The position numbers and the translations under genes are program-made. From Brevundimonas sp. (lineage in GTDB: Bacteria; Pseudomonadota; Alphaproteobacteria; Caulobacterales; Caulobacteraceae): a stretch of 7,426 bases of DNA. The stretch spans positions 1 through 7,426 of the forward strand of contig JALAGW010000096.1 in NCBI GenBank assembly GCA_022712235.1. Reading direction: 5' to 3'. Position 1 is the stretch's first letter, and the number at the start of each line of letters is the position of its first letter. The notes beneath the pieces were generated by a model. That model had not been told where the DNA came from and searched no databases. It saw nothing but the letters and a program-made list of their open reading frames with translations. Below, piece after piece: positions 1 through 5,969 of the stretch.

Positions 1-81
1 CGCCCCTGCGGGCAGGCGTTTAACCCCGCGGGACGGCGGGCGTTTCAAAGCCCCCTCAGAACGCCCGACTTCCAACCGCAA
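1..81. other. Non-coding edge with inverted repeats, possible terminator of the hybrid kinase gene
   Basis: This is the stretch beyond the stop codon of the minus-strand kinase gene, running to the window edge. A perfect 8-bp inverted repeat, CGGGCGTT at 37-44 and AACGCCCG at 60-67, brackets a 15-nt loop and could form a hairpin in the kinase transcript. No T-run follows it in that direction, so it is not a classical intrinsic terminator. The motif GGC(A/G)GGCGTTT also occurs as a direct repeat at 11-21 and 35-45, and CCCGCGGG at 25-32 is a perfect palindrome. I see no gene here. Transcript-end function is inferred only from position and pairing. Confidence 0.35.
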
Positions 82-1890
82 TCAAGCCGCGGCCGCCTCC
101 TCCAAAGCAACAGCCTGGCGCAAGGCGATGCGCCCTCCGGGCGCCTGAGCCATCAGGCCGGCCAGGCTACGGAAATCGATAGGCTTGTTCAGATAGGCGT
201 CGGCTCCGGCCGCCAGGCCTGCTTCGTGATCCTCGTGTCTGGCCGAGGCCGACAGGACGACGATAGGCGTGTCCTTATTGACGCCCCCTCCCTCTCGGAT
301 CACGCGAGTGGCGGTCAATCCGTCCATCACCGGCATGTTCACGTCCATGATGATCAGGTCGAACCGCTGGTTACGGGCCAGATCCACCGCCAATTCGCCA
401 TTCTCGGCCGTGCTGGTGCGATGTCCGGCCGAACCCATCCAGGCTTCCAGGATCATGCGATTGACCGGGTGGTCTTCAACCACCAGCACGTCCAGATGGT
501 CGCCGCCCTCGACATCCGCGTCGACCGCTTCCGCTGCCTCGATGCGGCTCCATTCGACGACTTCGCCCTCGATCGACAGGGTAAAGGTCGAGCCCTCGCC
601 CAGACGGGAGGTCACGGCGATCCCCCCGCCCATGATATGCGCCATGCGCTGGGCGATGGTCAGACCCAGGCCCGTTCCACCGAATTTGCGGGTCGAGGAA
701 TTGTCGACCTGGGTAAAGGGCTGGAAGAGCCGCTCCAGGTCCTCGCGCGAAATGCCCGAACCGCTGTCCGTGACCGAGAACTCGAAACCGACCCGTCGGT
801 CCGAGATGCGGCGACCCCGCACCGTGTAGCGGATCTCGCCCTGGTCCGTGAACTTGACCGCGTTCGACAACAGGTTCTGCACAACTTGACACACCCGCAG
901 CGGATCGCCGCGCACAACCGCCGGCAGCTCGCCTTCGAAGGACGAAATCAGCCTCAACCCCTTGGCCTCGGCCTGGGCCTCGAACGGCCCGGTGATCCGG
1001 CGATTCAGGTCGTCCACCTGCACATCGACGACGTCGAAGCTCATCTTGCCGGCTTCGATCTTGGTCATGTCGAGAATGTCGTTCAGCAGGCTCAGCAGAT
1101 TGTCGCCCGAGTTGCGGATGATCGACAGATATTCTCGCTGTGTCCCTTCCAGTCGCGTCGCGCTCAGCAACTGCGCCGCGCCCAGCACCCCGTTCATCGG
1201 CGTGCGCAGTTCATGCGAAATGACTCCCAGGAAGTTGGACTTGGCCTCGTTGGCCGCATCCGCCTTGTCCCGCGCCGTCTCCAATTCCTCGATCAGATGG
1301 GCCTGGTGCTCCTGGAAGGCGCGAATGCGATCCTCGCGCAGCATGGTCATGGTCACCAGAACGAACAGGCTCGCCGCCGTGAACGGCACCAAGGCCACGA
1401 ACGGCCAGAACAGCGGTCCCCCGATCAGGCTCACGGCGATGATGGCCGCCGCCAGGCCATAGGGCGATGAAATCATGATGGCCTGACGCGGCGAACTGCG
1501 CAGCTGGGCGAAGACCAGCACATAACCCGAGACCAGCAGGGCGATGGCCAGTTCATGCCCGAACGGCGACGGCGAATACCAGGCCAGCAGGGGCGCCAAC
1601 GCCCAAACCGCCGTCGTCGCGGTCGCCACGGCGGGGAAAACCATCCCCCACCCCGCGCCGACCCGTTGGCTGACGCGCTTTTCGACCTCGCCGCGCAGGG
1701 CGCCCGCCGCCAGGGTGGCGGCGAACCAGAGCAGTCCGGGGACCATCCCGACCGTCGCCACTACGCCCACGGCCCAGCTGACGATGATCATATAGCGCAG
1801 GTAGTGGGTCTGCAGGATCGCCGTCAGCGCCTGCGCGGCTTCGCCGGGCGCCTGGCCGTCTAACCCCTTGATCCCGTCAGACCCTACCAT
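82..1890 (-). CDS. Membrane-bound hybrid sensor histidine kinase with C-terminal receiver domain
   Basis: A 602-residue hybrid histidine kinase that would autophosphorylate on His and pass phosphate to its own receiver. Residues about 31-182 are hydrophobic and look like five or six membrane spans. They are followed by a charged helical linker (about 185-218). The HisKA H-box VISHELRTP puts the phosphorylated His at H226. The ATPase domain shows the N-box around N339-N343 (QNLLSNAVKF), the G1 box DSGSGI with D375, an F-box region near 389-392 and the G2 box GGTGLGL at 404-410. The receiver (about 466-580) has acidic residues E472/D473, phospho-acceptor D516 in MDVNMP, S547 and K569. There is no PAS, GAF or periplasmic domain and no HPt domain, so the signal is probably sensed by the membrane region and a separate HPt protein or REC-to-His back-transfer is needed. 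No partner regulator is adjacent. The start codon has a G-rich stretch upstream (GGCGGGGG). The ligand and pathway are unknown. Confidence 0.93.
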   Translation of the reverse strand: MVGSDGIKGLDGQAPGEAAQALTAILQTHYLRYMIIVSWAVGVVATVGMVPGLLWFAATLAAGALRGEVEKRVSQRVGAGWGMVFPAVATATTAVWALAPLLAWYSPSPFGHELAIALLVSGYVLVFAQLRSSPRQAIMISSPYGLAAAIIAVSLIGGPLFWPFVALVPFTAASLFVLVTMTMLREDRIRAFQEHQAHLIEELETARDKADAANEAKSNFLGVISHELRTPMNGVLGAAQLLSATRLEGTQREYLSIIRNSGDNLLSLLNDILDMTKIEAGKMSFDVVDVQVDDLNRRITGPFEAQAEAKGLRLISSFEGELPAVVRGDPLRVCQVVQNLLSNAVKFTDQGEIRYTVRGRRISDRRVGFEFSVTDSGSGISREDLERLFQPFTQVDNSSTRKFGGTGLGLTIAQRMAHIMGGGIAVTSRLGEGSTFTLSIEGEVVEWSRIEAAEAVDADVEGGDHLDVLVVEDHPVNRMILEAWMGSAGHRTSTAENGELAVDLARNQRFDLIIMDVNMPVMDGLTATRVIREGGGVNKDTPIVVLSASARHEDHEAGLAAGADAYLNKPIDFRSLAGLMAQAPGGRIALRQAVALEEAAAA

Positions 1891-1995
1891 TCGCTAGCCC
1901 CCGCCTTTGCAAATCAGTCGGGGCGAACGCTAGGTTGAAGGTTCTAAGACGAAGTGAATACGGCTTTGTACGTATCAAATTGACACGAACAGCCC
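1891..1995 (-). promoter_or_regulatory. AT-richer gap upstream of the kinase gene, probable promoter region
   Basis: This 105-bp gap between bolA and the kinase gene (both minus strand) is clearly richer in A and T around 1935-1985 than the flanking genes. That suggests the kinase has its own promoter here. An inverted repeat ATACG (1958-1962) / CGTAT (1971-1975) with an 8-bp spacer is visible, and TTGATA can be read on the minus strand at 1973-1978. I could not place a convincing -10 box at proper spacing, so the promoter itself is unproven. No terminator hairpin for bolA is evident. Confidence 0.25.
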
Positions 1996-2292
1996 TCACC
2001 CCGCCTCCGCCGCCGTCATGGCGCGCACCGCCAGGGCATGAACGGGGCCCGCCAGCTCATCCTTCAGGACCGCGTTGATCGCTCTTTGACGCGCCACCCG
2101 CCCCTGCCCTTCAAACGCATCGGACACGATCGTCAGCTGAAAATGGCTCTCGCCGCCGTCCTTGGCGTCCATGCCGCCTTCATGATGGTGACCGGCGTGC
2201 TTCCAGCTGTCGTCCTCAAGCTCAATTCGATGCGGCGCGAAGGCCGCCGTCAGTTTTTCGCGGATAAGCGCCGCCACGGGGCCATCAGACAT
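1996..2292 (-). CDS. bolA: BolA family protein
   Basis: A 98-residue protein of the BolA family. These proteins partner monothiol glutaredoxins (Grx4/GrxD type) in [2Fe-2S] cluster handling and, in some bacteria, influence morphology and stress responses. The BolA pattern is visible: an N-terminal helix (VAALIREKLTAAFAP), the stretch SHFQLTIVSDAFEGQGRVAR (49-68), and the C-terminal block DELAGPVHALAV with the conserved H85 that is usually a cluster ligand. The loop after the first strand is His-rich (H32, H35-H37). The start at 2292 is chosen because AAGGAA lies a few bases upstream on the minus strand. An in-frame ATG at 2316 would add eight residues and lacks such a site. It is divergent from the J-protein gene, a pairing I recall from other Alphaproteobacteria. 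Which BolA subgroup it belongs to cannot be settled by eye. Confidence 0.92.
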   Translation of the reverse strand: MSDGPVAALIREKLTAAFAPHRIELEDDSWKHAGHHHEGGMDAKDGGESHFQLTIVSDAFEGQGRVARQRAINAVLKDELAGPVHALAVRAMTAAEAG

Positions 2293-2337
2293 CGGTCGTT
2301 CCTTGAAGCTGTCCAATTCGAGCTTACACTGGGGCCG
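2293..2337. promoter_or_regulatory. Divergent promoter region, bolA / J-protein gene
   Basis: Only 45 bp separate the two divergent start codons. On the plus strand TTGAAG (2303-2308), a 16-bp spacer and TACACT (2325-2330) form a reasonable sigma-70-type promoter. Transcription from it would begin within a few bases of the J-protein ATG at 2338, implying a leaderless or nearly leaderless mRNA. On the minus strand TGTAAG (plus 2323-2328) is a candidate -10 box overlapping the plus-strand one, with its -35 inside the J-protein gene. Overlapping boxes would make the two promoters compete. These are pattern matches without experimental support. Confidence 0.4.
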
Positions 2338-3009
2338 ATGTCCGCGTCATTTGAATACAAGCCCCGCTTCACCGACATCCGCGTGAAGCCGCCCAAGCCC
2401 GACGAGGAAAAGGCCGAAGCCGACGTCCTCCATCGGAAGCCGGGCGAGAAGACGTGCGAGTGGCCGGACTGCTCGCGGCCAGCGACGGCCAAGGCGCCGA
2501 AGTCGCGCGAGCAACTGGCCGACTTCTATGAATTCTGCCAGGCGCACGCCGGCCAGTACAACAAGGGCTGGAACTTCTACGCCGGCATGAGCGAGGGCCA
2601 GATCCGCGCGGCCCAGGAAAACGAGGCCATGACCGGCGGCCGACCGACCTGGGAGATGAAGGCCGGCAAGAACACGCGCGAGGCCGCCGCCTTCGCCGCC
2701 AAGATGGGCACGGCCAACACCGAAGGCGTGGGCTCCTGGCGCGACAGCTTCGGCCTGTTCGGTCGCCGCACCCAGGACCAGGCCGGCCCGGCCGCCGCCG
2801 AGGTCCATCGCATCGGCAAGATCGAACTGTCGGCCCTGACCGACCTCGGCCTCAAGCCCGGCGCGGACAAGACCGCGATCAAGGCCCGCTATCACGAGAT
2901 GCTCAAGCGCTTCCACCCCGACACCAACGGGGGCGATCGGGGTGCGGAGGCCAAGCTTCAGAGCGTCATCAAGGCCTGGAAAGTCTTGAAGAAGGCCGGG
3001 CACGCCTGA
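2338..3009 (+). CDS. J-domain protein with C-terminal J-domain and Cys/His-rich N-terminal region
   Basis: A 223-residue protein whose last 60 residues are a J-domain: LSALTDLGLKPGADKTAIKARY, then the diagnostic HPD (H193-P194-D195) in LKRFHPDTNGGDRGAE, then a final helix. J-domains stimulate the ATPase of DnaK-type Hsp70. There is no G/F-rich region and no DnaJ zinc-finger repeat, so this is a specialised co-chaperone, not housekeeping DnaJ. The N-terminal half carries C40-x4-C45 and C67-x2-H70, spaced like a small metal-binding site, next to aromatic-rich QYNKGWNFYAGM. The start at 2338 is chosen because the upstream reading frame back to 2038 lies antisense to bolA; 2338 sits just downstream of a promoter-like element. 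I recall the same family sitting directly before cobS in other Alphaproteobacteria; here three genes intervene. The client is unknown, and a role with CobS is a guess from neighbourhood. Confidence 0.9.
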   Translation: MSASFEYKPRFTDIRVKPPKPDEEKAEADVLHRKPGEKTCEWPDCSRPATAKAPKSREQLADFYEFCQAHAGQYNKGWNFYAGMSEGQIRAAQENEAMTGGRPTWEMKAGKNTREAAAFAAKMGTANTEGVGSWRDSFGLFGRRTQDQAGPAAAEVHRIGKIELSALTDLGLKPGADKTAIKARYHEMLKRFHPDTNGGDRGAEAKLQSVIKAWKVLKKAGHA

Positions 3010-3232
3010 GGGTTCGCAGCAGACCGCCCGGCTTCAGCGGTCCGTCGATGCGCGTGACGCTCTCGCCCGCCCCGTCCCAGATTTCGGCATAGGCGCTGCG
3101 CGCGTCGTCCAGCATCATGCGCCGCGTCTCGCTGACGGCTTCAGGCCAACTGTCCGCATCCAGAGCATACATGTTCGGCGTGCCTTCGGGCGCGTCATAG
3201 ACATAGCAAAAGAACTGCGCGTGCGTCTGCAT
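2969..3232 (-). CDS. Small hypothetical protein (87 residues)
   Basis: I do not recognise this protein. It begins MQTHAQFFCYVYDAPEGTP and is rich in acidic and aromatic residues through about residue 64, with no signal peptide or membrane span. The start at 3232 is preceded by GGGGAAGAGG on the minus strand, a fair ribosome site. Codon third positions are mostly G or C, as in neighbouring genes, through residue 75. The last dozen residues (76-87) are basic, use codons rare in this genome (AGG, AGA, TCT, TCA, CTT) and lie antisense to the end of the J-protein gene, which the frame overlaps by 41 bp. The tail therefore looks like read-through after loss of an earlier stop. The frame also continues upstream antisense to ohr, and I reject that part. 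A real gene is likely but not certain. Confidence 0.6.
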   Translation of the reverse strand: MQTHAQFFCYVYDAPEGTPNMYALDADSWPEAVSETRRMMLDDARSAYAEIWDGAGESVTRIDGPLKPGGLLRTLRRARPSSRLSRP

Positions 3233-3364
3233 GGCCTCTTCCCCGACGGAAGTGATGGCCAAATTGTTAACACGCGCCTTGCGGATTACACGAATCACAG
3301 AACCGTTGTTTCTGAACGACTGAGCCCCATATGCGAGTCCTTCGATCCACAAAGGAGTCGCCTC
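3233..3364. promoter_or_regulatory. Divergent regulatory region upstream of ohr
   Basis: This 132-bp gap separates the small minus-strand gene from ohr and is AT-richer than its surroundings. It holds three palindromic elements: the perfect 8-bp palindrome TGTTAACA (3265-3272), GATT-5-AATC (3284-3296), and CAGAA-7-TTCTG (3298-3314). In many bacteria ohr is repressed by the MarR-family peroxide sensor OhrR binding a palindrome at the promoter, so any of these could be an operator, but none clearly matches a site I can recall. GANTC sites lie at 3292, 3335 and 3355, the last overlapping the ribosome site AAAGGAG (3351-3357), which stands 7 nt before the ohr ATG. I could not assign -35 and -10 boxes with confidence. 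No ohrR gene is in view. Confidence 0.45.
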
Positions 3365-3793
3365 ATGGAAGTCCTGTATCGCGCCCACGCCACCGCCTCG
3401 GGAGGCGGCCGCGACGAAGGCCGCTCCGCCACCGACGACGGCAAGATCGACGTGCGCCTGTCCGTCCCGACCGAGATGGGCGGCAAGGGCGGCGACGGCA
3501 CAAACCCCGAGCAGCTTTTCGCCACCGGCTACGCCGCCTGCTACCTGGGCGCCCTGCGTCTGGTCTCGGGCAAGGCGGGCACGCCGGTCGGCCCTGAGAC
3601 CAAGGTCGCGGCCGGCGTCGGCTTCGGCAAGAACACGCGCGGCGAAGGCTTCAATCTGGATGTGACCCTGCACGTCACCGACCACGGCCTCGATCAGGCG
3701 GTGATCGACGACCTGATCCACAAGGCGCACCAGGTCTGCCCCTATTCCAACGCCACGCGCGGCAATGTCGACGTGGCGTTGAGCGCCGGCTGA
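3365..3793 (+). CDS. ohr: Organic hydroperoxide resistance protein (Ohr/OsmC family peroxidase)
   Basis: A 142-residue cytoplasmic thiol peroxidase that reduces organic hydroperoxides, including fatty-acid and peroxynitrite-type substrates, to alcohols; in the family it is recycled by lipoylated proteins. The two catalytic cysteines are in the expected contexts: C59 in GYAACYLGAL (peroxidatic) and C125 in HQVCPYSNATRGN (resolving). The Ohr-type N-terminal GGRDEGR supplies an Arg, and E49 in NPEQLF matches the conserved Glu of the Arg-Glu-Cys triad. The HQVCPYS(N)AT(R)GN block and the length (about 140) favour Ohr over OsmC. The ATG at 3365 follows AAAGGAG at 7-nt spacing; longer frames starting at 3221 or 3331 lack such a site and cover the regulatory region. 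Its stop is 10 bp before the monooxygenase start, so the two are likely co-transcribed. OhrR-type control is typical but the regulator is not in this window. Confidence 0.95.
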   Translation: MEVLYRAHATASGGGRDEGRSATDDGKIDVRLSVPTEMGGKGGDGTNPEQLFATGYAACYLGALRLVSGKAGTPVGPETKVAAGVGFGKNTRGEGFNLDVTLHVTDHGLDQAVIDDLIHKAHQVCPYSNATRGNVDVALSAG

Positions 3794-3803
3794 GCCTGCG
3801 GCC

Positions 3804-4913
3804 ATGAGCGCCGCGCCCCAGGTCCTGATCGTCGGCGCCGGTCCCACGGGACTGGCGGCGGCCCTCTTCCTGTCGCGACGCGGCGTGGCCGTTCGTCTCA
3901 TCGACGCCGCCGAAACGCCGACCGCCACCTCCAAGGCGCTCGGCGTCAATCCGCGCACCCTCGACCTGCTGGAACCGACCGGCGTCGCTGCCAGCATCCT
4001 GGCCGAGGCTCAGACTGTCGCGCGCCTGCATATCCACCGGCACGGTCAGACGCTTGCCCTCATTCATTTAGACGAACTCGACGTCGGCGCGCGCTTCCCC
4101 CTCGCCATCCTGCCACAGGCCCGCACCGAAGCCCTGTTGACCGAGGCCCTCGCCGCGCGCGGCGTCGCGGTCGAGCGCGGTCTGGCTCTGATCGCCGTGA
4201 CGCAGGACGCCGACGCCGTCACCGCCGTCCTGTCCTCGGGCGAGCAGACCCGCACGCCCCTGCTGTTCGCCGCCGACGGCGCCCATTCCACCGCGCGCAA
4301 GGCGCTAGGTCTCGACTTCCCCGGCGACGCCTGGGCCGAGCCCTGGCAACTGATCGACGTCGAACTGGACGGCCCGCCCGCCGACGAGGCCTGGATCGAC
4401 TTCCGCGACGACGCCGTCCTCGTCTGCCTGCCCTATTCCGGCGCGCGGTTCCGCCTGATCGGCTTCGGCCCGCCCCTGCTGGACACCTTGCCCGAGGGCT
4501 GGCGCGCGGGACCCGTGCTGTGGCGCTCGGACTTTCACATCTCGCACCGCATGGCCTCGGCCATGAGCGTGGGTCGCGTCGCCCTGGGCGGAGACGCCGC
4601 CCACATACACTCCCCCATCGGCGCGCGCGGCATGAACCTGGGCATAGAGGACGCCTACATCTTCGCCGACTGCGCCGCCGACTTCCTCAGCAGCCAGCCT
4701 GAGCGAATCGAGGACTACGACCGCCTGCGCCGCCCGGTGGACAAGGCCGTGGTGCGCCGCGTCCGCGCCCTGACCGGTTTCGTTCGCAACACCGGCGCCG
4801 GGGCCGATCTGGCCCGCCGCGCCGCCATTCCTGTGGTCTCCCGCCTGCCCTTCCTGATCGAACGCGTCGCGCGGATCGGTCTGGGTCTCGACCACCCGGT
4901 CGTGCTGCGCTAA
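3804..4913 (+). CDS. Class A FAD-dependent monooxygenase (PheA/TfdB-like fold), substrate unknown
   Basis: A 369-residue flavoprotein of the p-hydroxybenzoate hydroxylase-like (FAD-binding_3) group, which uses NAD(P)H and O2 to hydroxylate a usually aromatic substrate. All three signature motifs are present: the N-terminal Rossmann GAGPTG (G11, G13, G16) in VLIVGAGPTGLAAALFLSRR; the DG motif AADGAHSTAR (D158-G159); and the GD motif VALGGDAAHIHSPIGARGMN (G263-D264). LPQARTEALL (103-112) fits the conserved region after the first substrate strands. It lacks the thioredoxin-like C-terminal domain of the larger phenol hydroxylases, so it resembles the 370-400-residue members. The ATG at 3804 has no strong ribosome site, and translation may be coupled to ohr, which ends 10 bp upstream. 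The flavin fold is certain; the reaction is not, and family members range from catabolic hydroxylases to antibiotic-modifying and ubiquinone enzymes. Confidence 0.9.
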   Translation: MSAAPQVLIVGAGPTGLAAALFLSRRGVAVRLIDAAETPTATSKALGVNPRTLDLLEPTGVAASILAEAQTVARLHIHRHGQTLALIHLDELDVGARFPLAILPQARTEALLTEALAARGVAVERGLALIAVTQDADAVTAVLSSGEQTRTPLLFAADGAHSTARKALGLDFPGDAWAEPWQLIDVELDGPPADEAWIDFRDDAVLVCLPYSGARFRLIGFGPPLLDTLPEGWRAGPVLWRSDFHISHRMASAMSVGRVALGGDAAHIHSPIGARGMNLGIEDAYIFADCAADFLSSQPERIEDYDRLRRPVDKAVVRRVRALTGFVRNTGAGADLARRAAIPVVSRLPFLIERVARIGLGLDHPVVLR

Positions 4914-4923
4914 TCGCTCTGAC

Positions 4924-5928
4924 ATGACCTCCCCCCTCGACGCCTCGCCCGATCCCCTGGTCACGCTGGAGCCGCACCGCAAGGTGACGGTTAGGGAGGC
5001 GTTCGGCGTCGATTCCGACATGGTCGTGCCCGCCTTCGACACGCGCGACAGCCATGTGCCCGAGATCGACGAGAGCTATCGCTTCGACCCGCAGACGACC
5101 TTGGCCATCTGCGCCGGCTTCGCCTTCGACCGCCGCGTCATGGTTCAGGGCTATCACGGCACCGGCAAGTCGACCCACATCGAACAGGTCGCCGCCCGCC
5201 TGAACTGGCCGCTGGTCCGTGTGAACCTGGACAGCCACATCAGCCGCATCGATCTGGTCGGCAAGGACGCCATCGTCCTGAAGGACGGCAAGCAGATCAC
5301 CGAGTTCCGCGAGGGCATCCTGCCCTGGTCGCTGCAACGCCCGGTCGCCCTGGTCTTCGACGAATACGACGCGGGCCGTCCCGACGTCATGTTCGTGATC
5401 CAGCGCGTGCTGGAGGCGCAAGGGCGCCTGACCCTGCTGGACCAGAACCGCGTCATCCGTCCGAACCGCTGGTTCCGCCTGTTCTCGACCACCAACACCA
5501 TCGGTCTGGGCGACACCTCGGGCCTCTATCACGGCACCCAGCAGATCAACCAGGGTCAGATGGACCGCTGGAACATCGTCACGACACTGAACTACCTCGA
5601 CCACGACGTCGAAGCCGAGATCGTCGCCGCCAAGATCCCCGAGTGGAACGACGCCGACGGCAAGCGCCGCATCGCCGCCATGGTCCGCGTCGCCGACATG
5701 ACCCGCAACGCCTTCATGAACGGCGACATCTCCACCGTCATGTCGCCCCGCACGGTCATCACCTGGGCCCAGAACGCCATCATCTTCGGCGGCGACCTGG
5801 CCCTGTCCTTCCGCCTGACCTTCCTGAACAAGTGCGACGAGCTGGAACGCCCCACCATCGCCGAGTTCTACCAACGCGCCTTCGGCGAAGACCTGCCGGA
5901 AGCCGCCACGCGCGTGAAGATCGGCTGA
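4924..5928 (+). CDS. cobS: Cobaltochelatase AAA+ subunit CobS
   Basis: A 334-residue AAA+ ATPase matching the CobS subunit of the aerobic cobaltochelatase, which with CobT drives Co2+ insertion into hydrogenobyrinic acid a,c-diamide by CobN in late corrin synthesis. The CobS-like N-terminus VREAFGVDSDMVVPAF (23-38) and VPEIDESYRFDP (45-56) leads into Walker A in QGYHGTGKSTHIEQVAARL (K82-S83). Walker B is ALVFDEYDAGRPDVMF (D146-E147), a sensor-1-like Asn is N191 in FSTTNT, and R215 (MDRWN) and R276 (SPRTVITW) sit in arginine-finger and sensor-2 positions. Length is normal for the family. The gene starts 10 bp after the monooxygenase stop without a clear ribosome site, so coupled translation is likely. 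No cobT or cobN is in the window, and the next gene is unrelated. Some genomes retain CobS/CobT-like pairs without full cobalamin synthesis, so the metal target here is presumed. Confidence 0.95.
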   Translation: MTSPLDASPDPLVTLEPHRKVTVREAFGVDSDMVVPAFDTRDSHVPEIDESYRFDPQTTLAICAGFAFDRRVMVQGYHGTGKSTHIEQVAARLNWPLVRVNLDSHISRIDLVGKDAIVLKDGKQITEFREGILPWSLQRPVALVFDEYDAGRPDVMFVIQRVLEAQGRLTLLDQNRVIRPNRWFRLFSTTNTIGLGDTSGLYHGTQQINQGQMDRWNIVTTLNYLDHDVEAEIVAAKIPEWNDADGKRRIAAMVRVADMTRNAFMNGDISTVMSPRTVITWAQNAIIFGGDLALSFRLTFLNKCDELERPTIAEFYQRAFGEDLPEAATRVKIG

Positions 5929-5929
5929 C

Positions 5930-5969
5930 CACAGGCTGCACCTTCCGGCGACGGAAAGACGCAGCCGTG
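5930..5969 (+). terminator. Stem-loop immediately after cobS, possible transcript end or stabilising hairpin
   Basis: Two bases after the cobS stop an extended hairpin can form. CAC (5930-5932) pairs with GTG (5967-5969) around one bulged A, GGCTGC (5934-5939) pairs with GCAGCC (5961-5966), then a small internal loop, then TTCCG (5943-5947) pairs with CGGAA (5952-5956) closed by the GNRA tetraloop GCGA. No T-run follows, so classical Rho-independent termination is uncertain. Such structures also protect mRNA 3' ends or form part of Rho-dependent endings. The pairing is visible in the sequence; the role is inferred from position. Confidence 0.5.

Noticed and set aside
226..1470. Long plus-strand open frames opposite the kinase
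   Set aside because: Their translations are His/Arg/Gln-rich mirror products of high-GC coding DNA; the minus strand carries all kinase motifs.
1980..1985. TTGACA as a plus-strand -35 box
   Set aside because: No -10-like sequence at 16-18 bp and it would point antisense into bolA.
2293..2316. Longer bolA start at 2316
   Set aside because: Adds eight residues without a ribosome site, whereas AAGGAA precedes the ATG at 2292.
2038..2337. Upstream in-frame extension of the J-protein gene by 100 codons
   Set aside because: It lies antisense to bolA, whose protein is clearly conserved, and a promoter-like element and ATG occur at 2337-2340.
3221..3364. Longer ohr start at 3221
   Set aside because: It would translate the regulatory region and add a non-family N-terminus; AAAGGAG at 7 nt supports the ATG at 3365.
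3233..3997. Upstream extension of the small minus-strand gene to a 342-residue frame
   Set aside because: It would be antisense to ohr and the start of the monooxygenase gene, is low-complexity Ala/Gly/Arg-rich, and the ATG at 3232 has a ribosome site.
4914..4923. Cobalamin riboswitch before cobS
   Set aside because: Only 10 bp separate cobS from the previous gene, leaving no room for one, and none is seen upstream of ohr.
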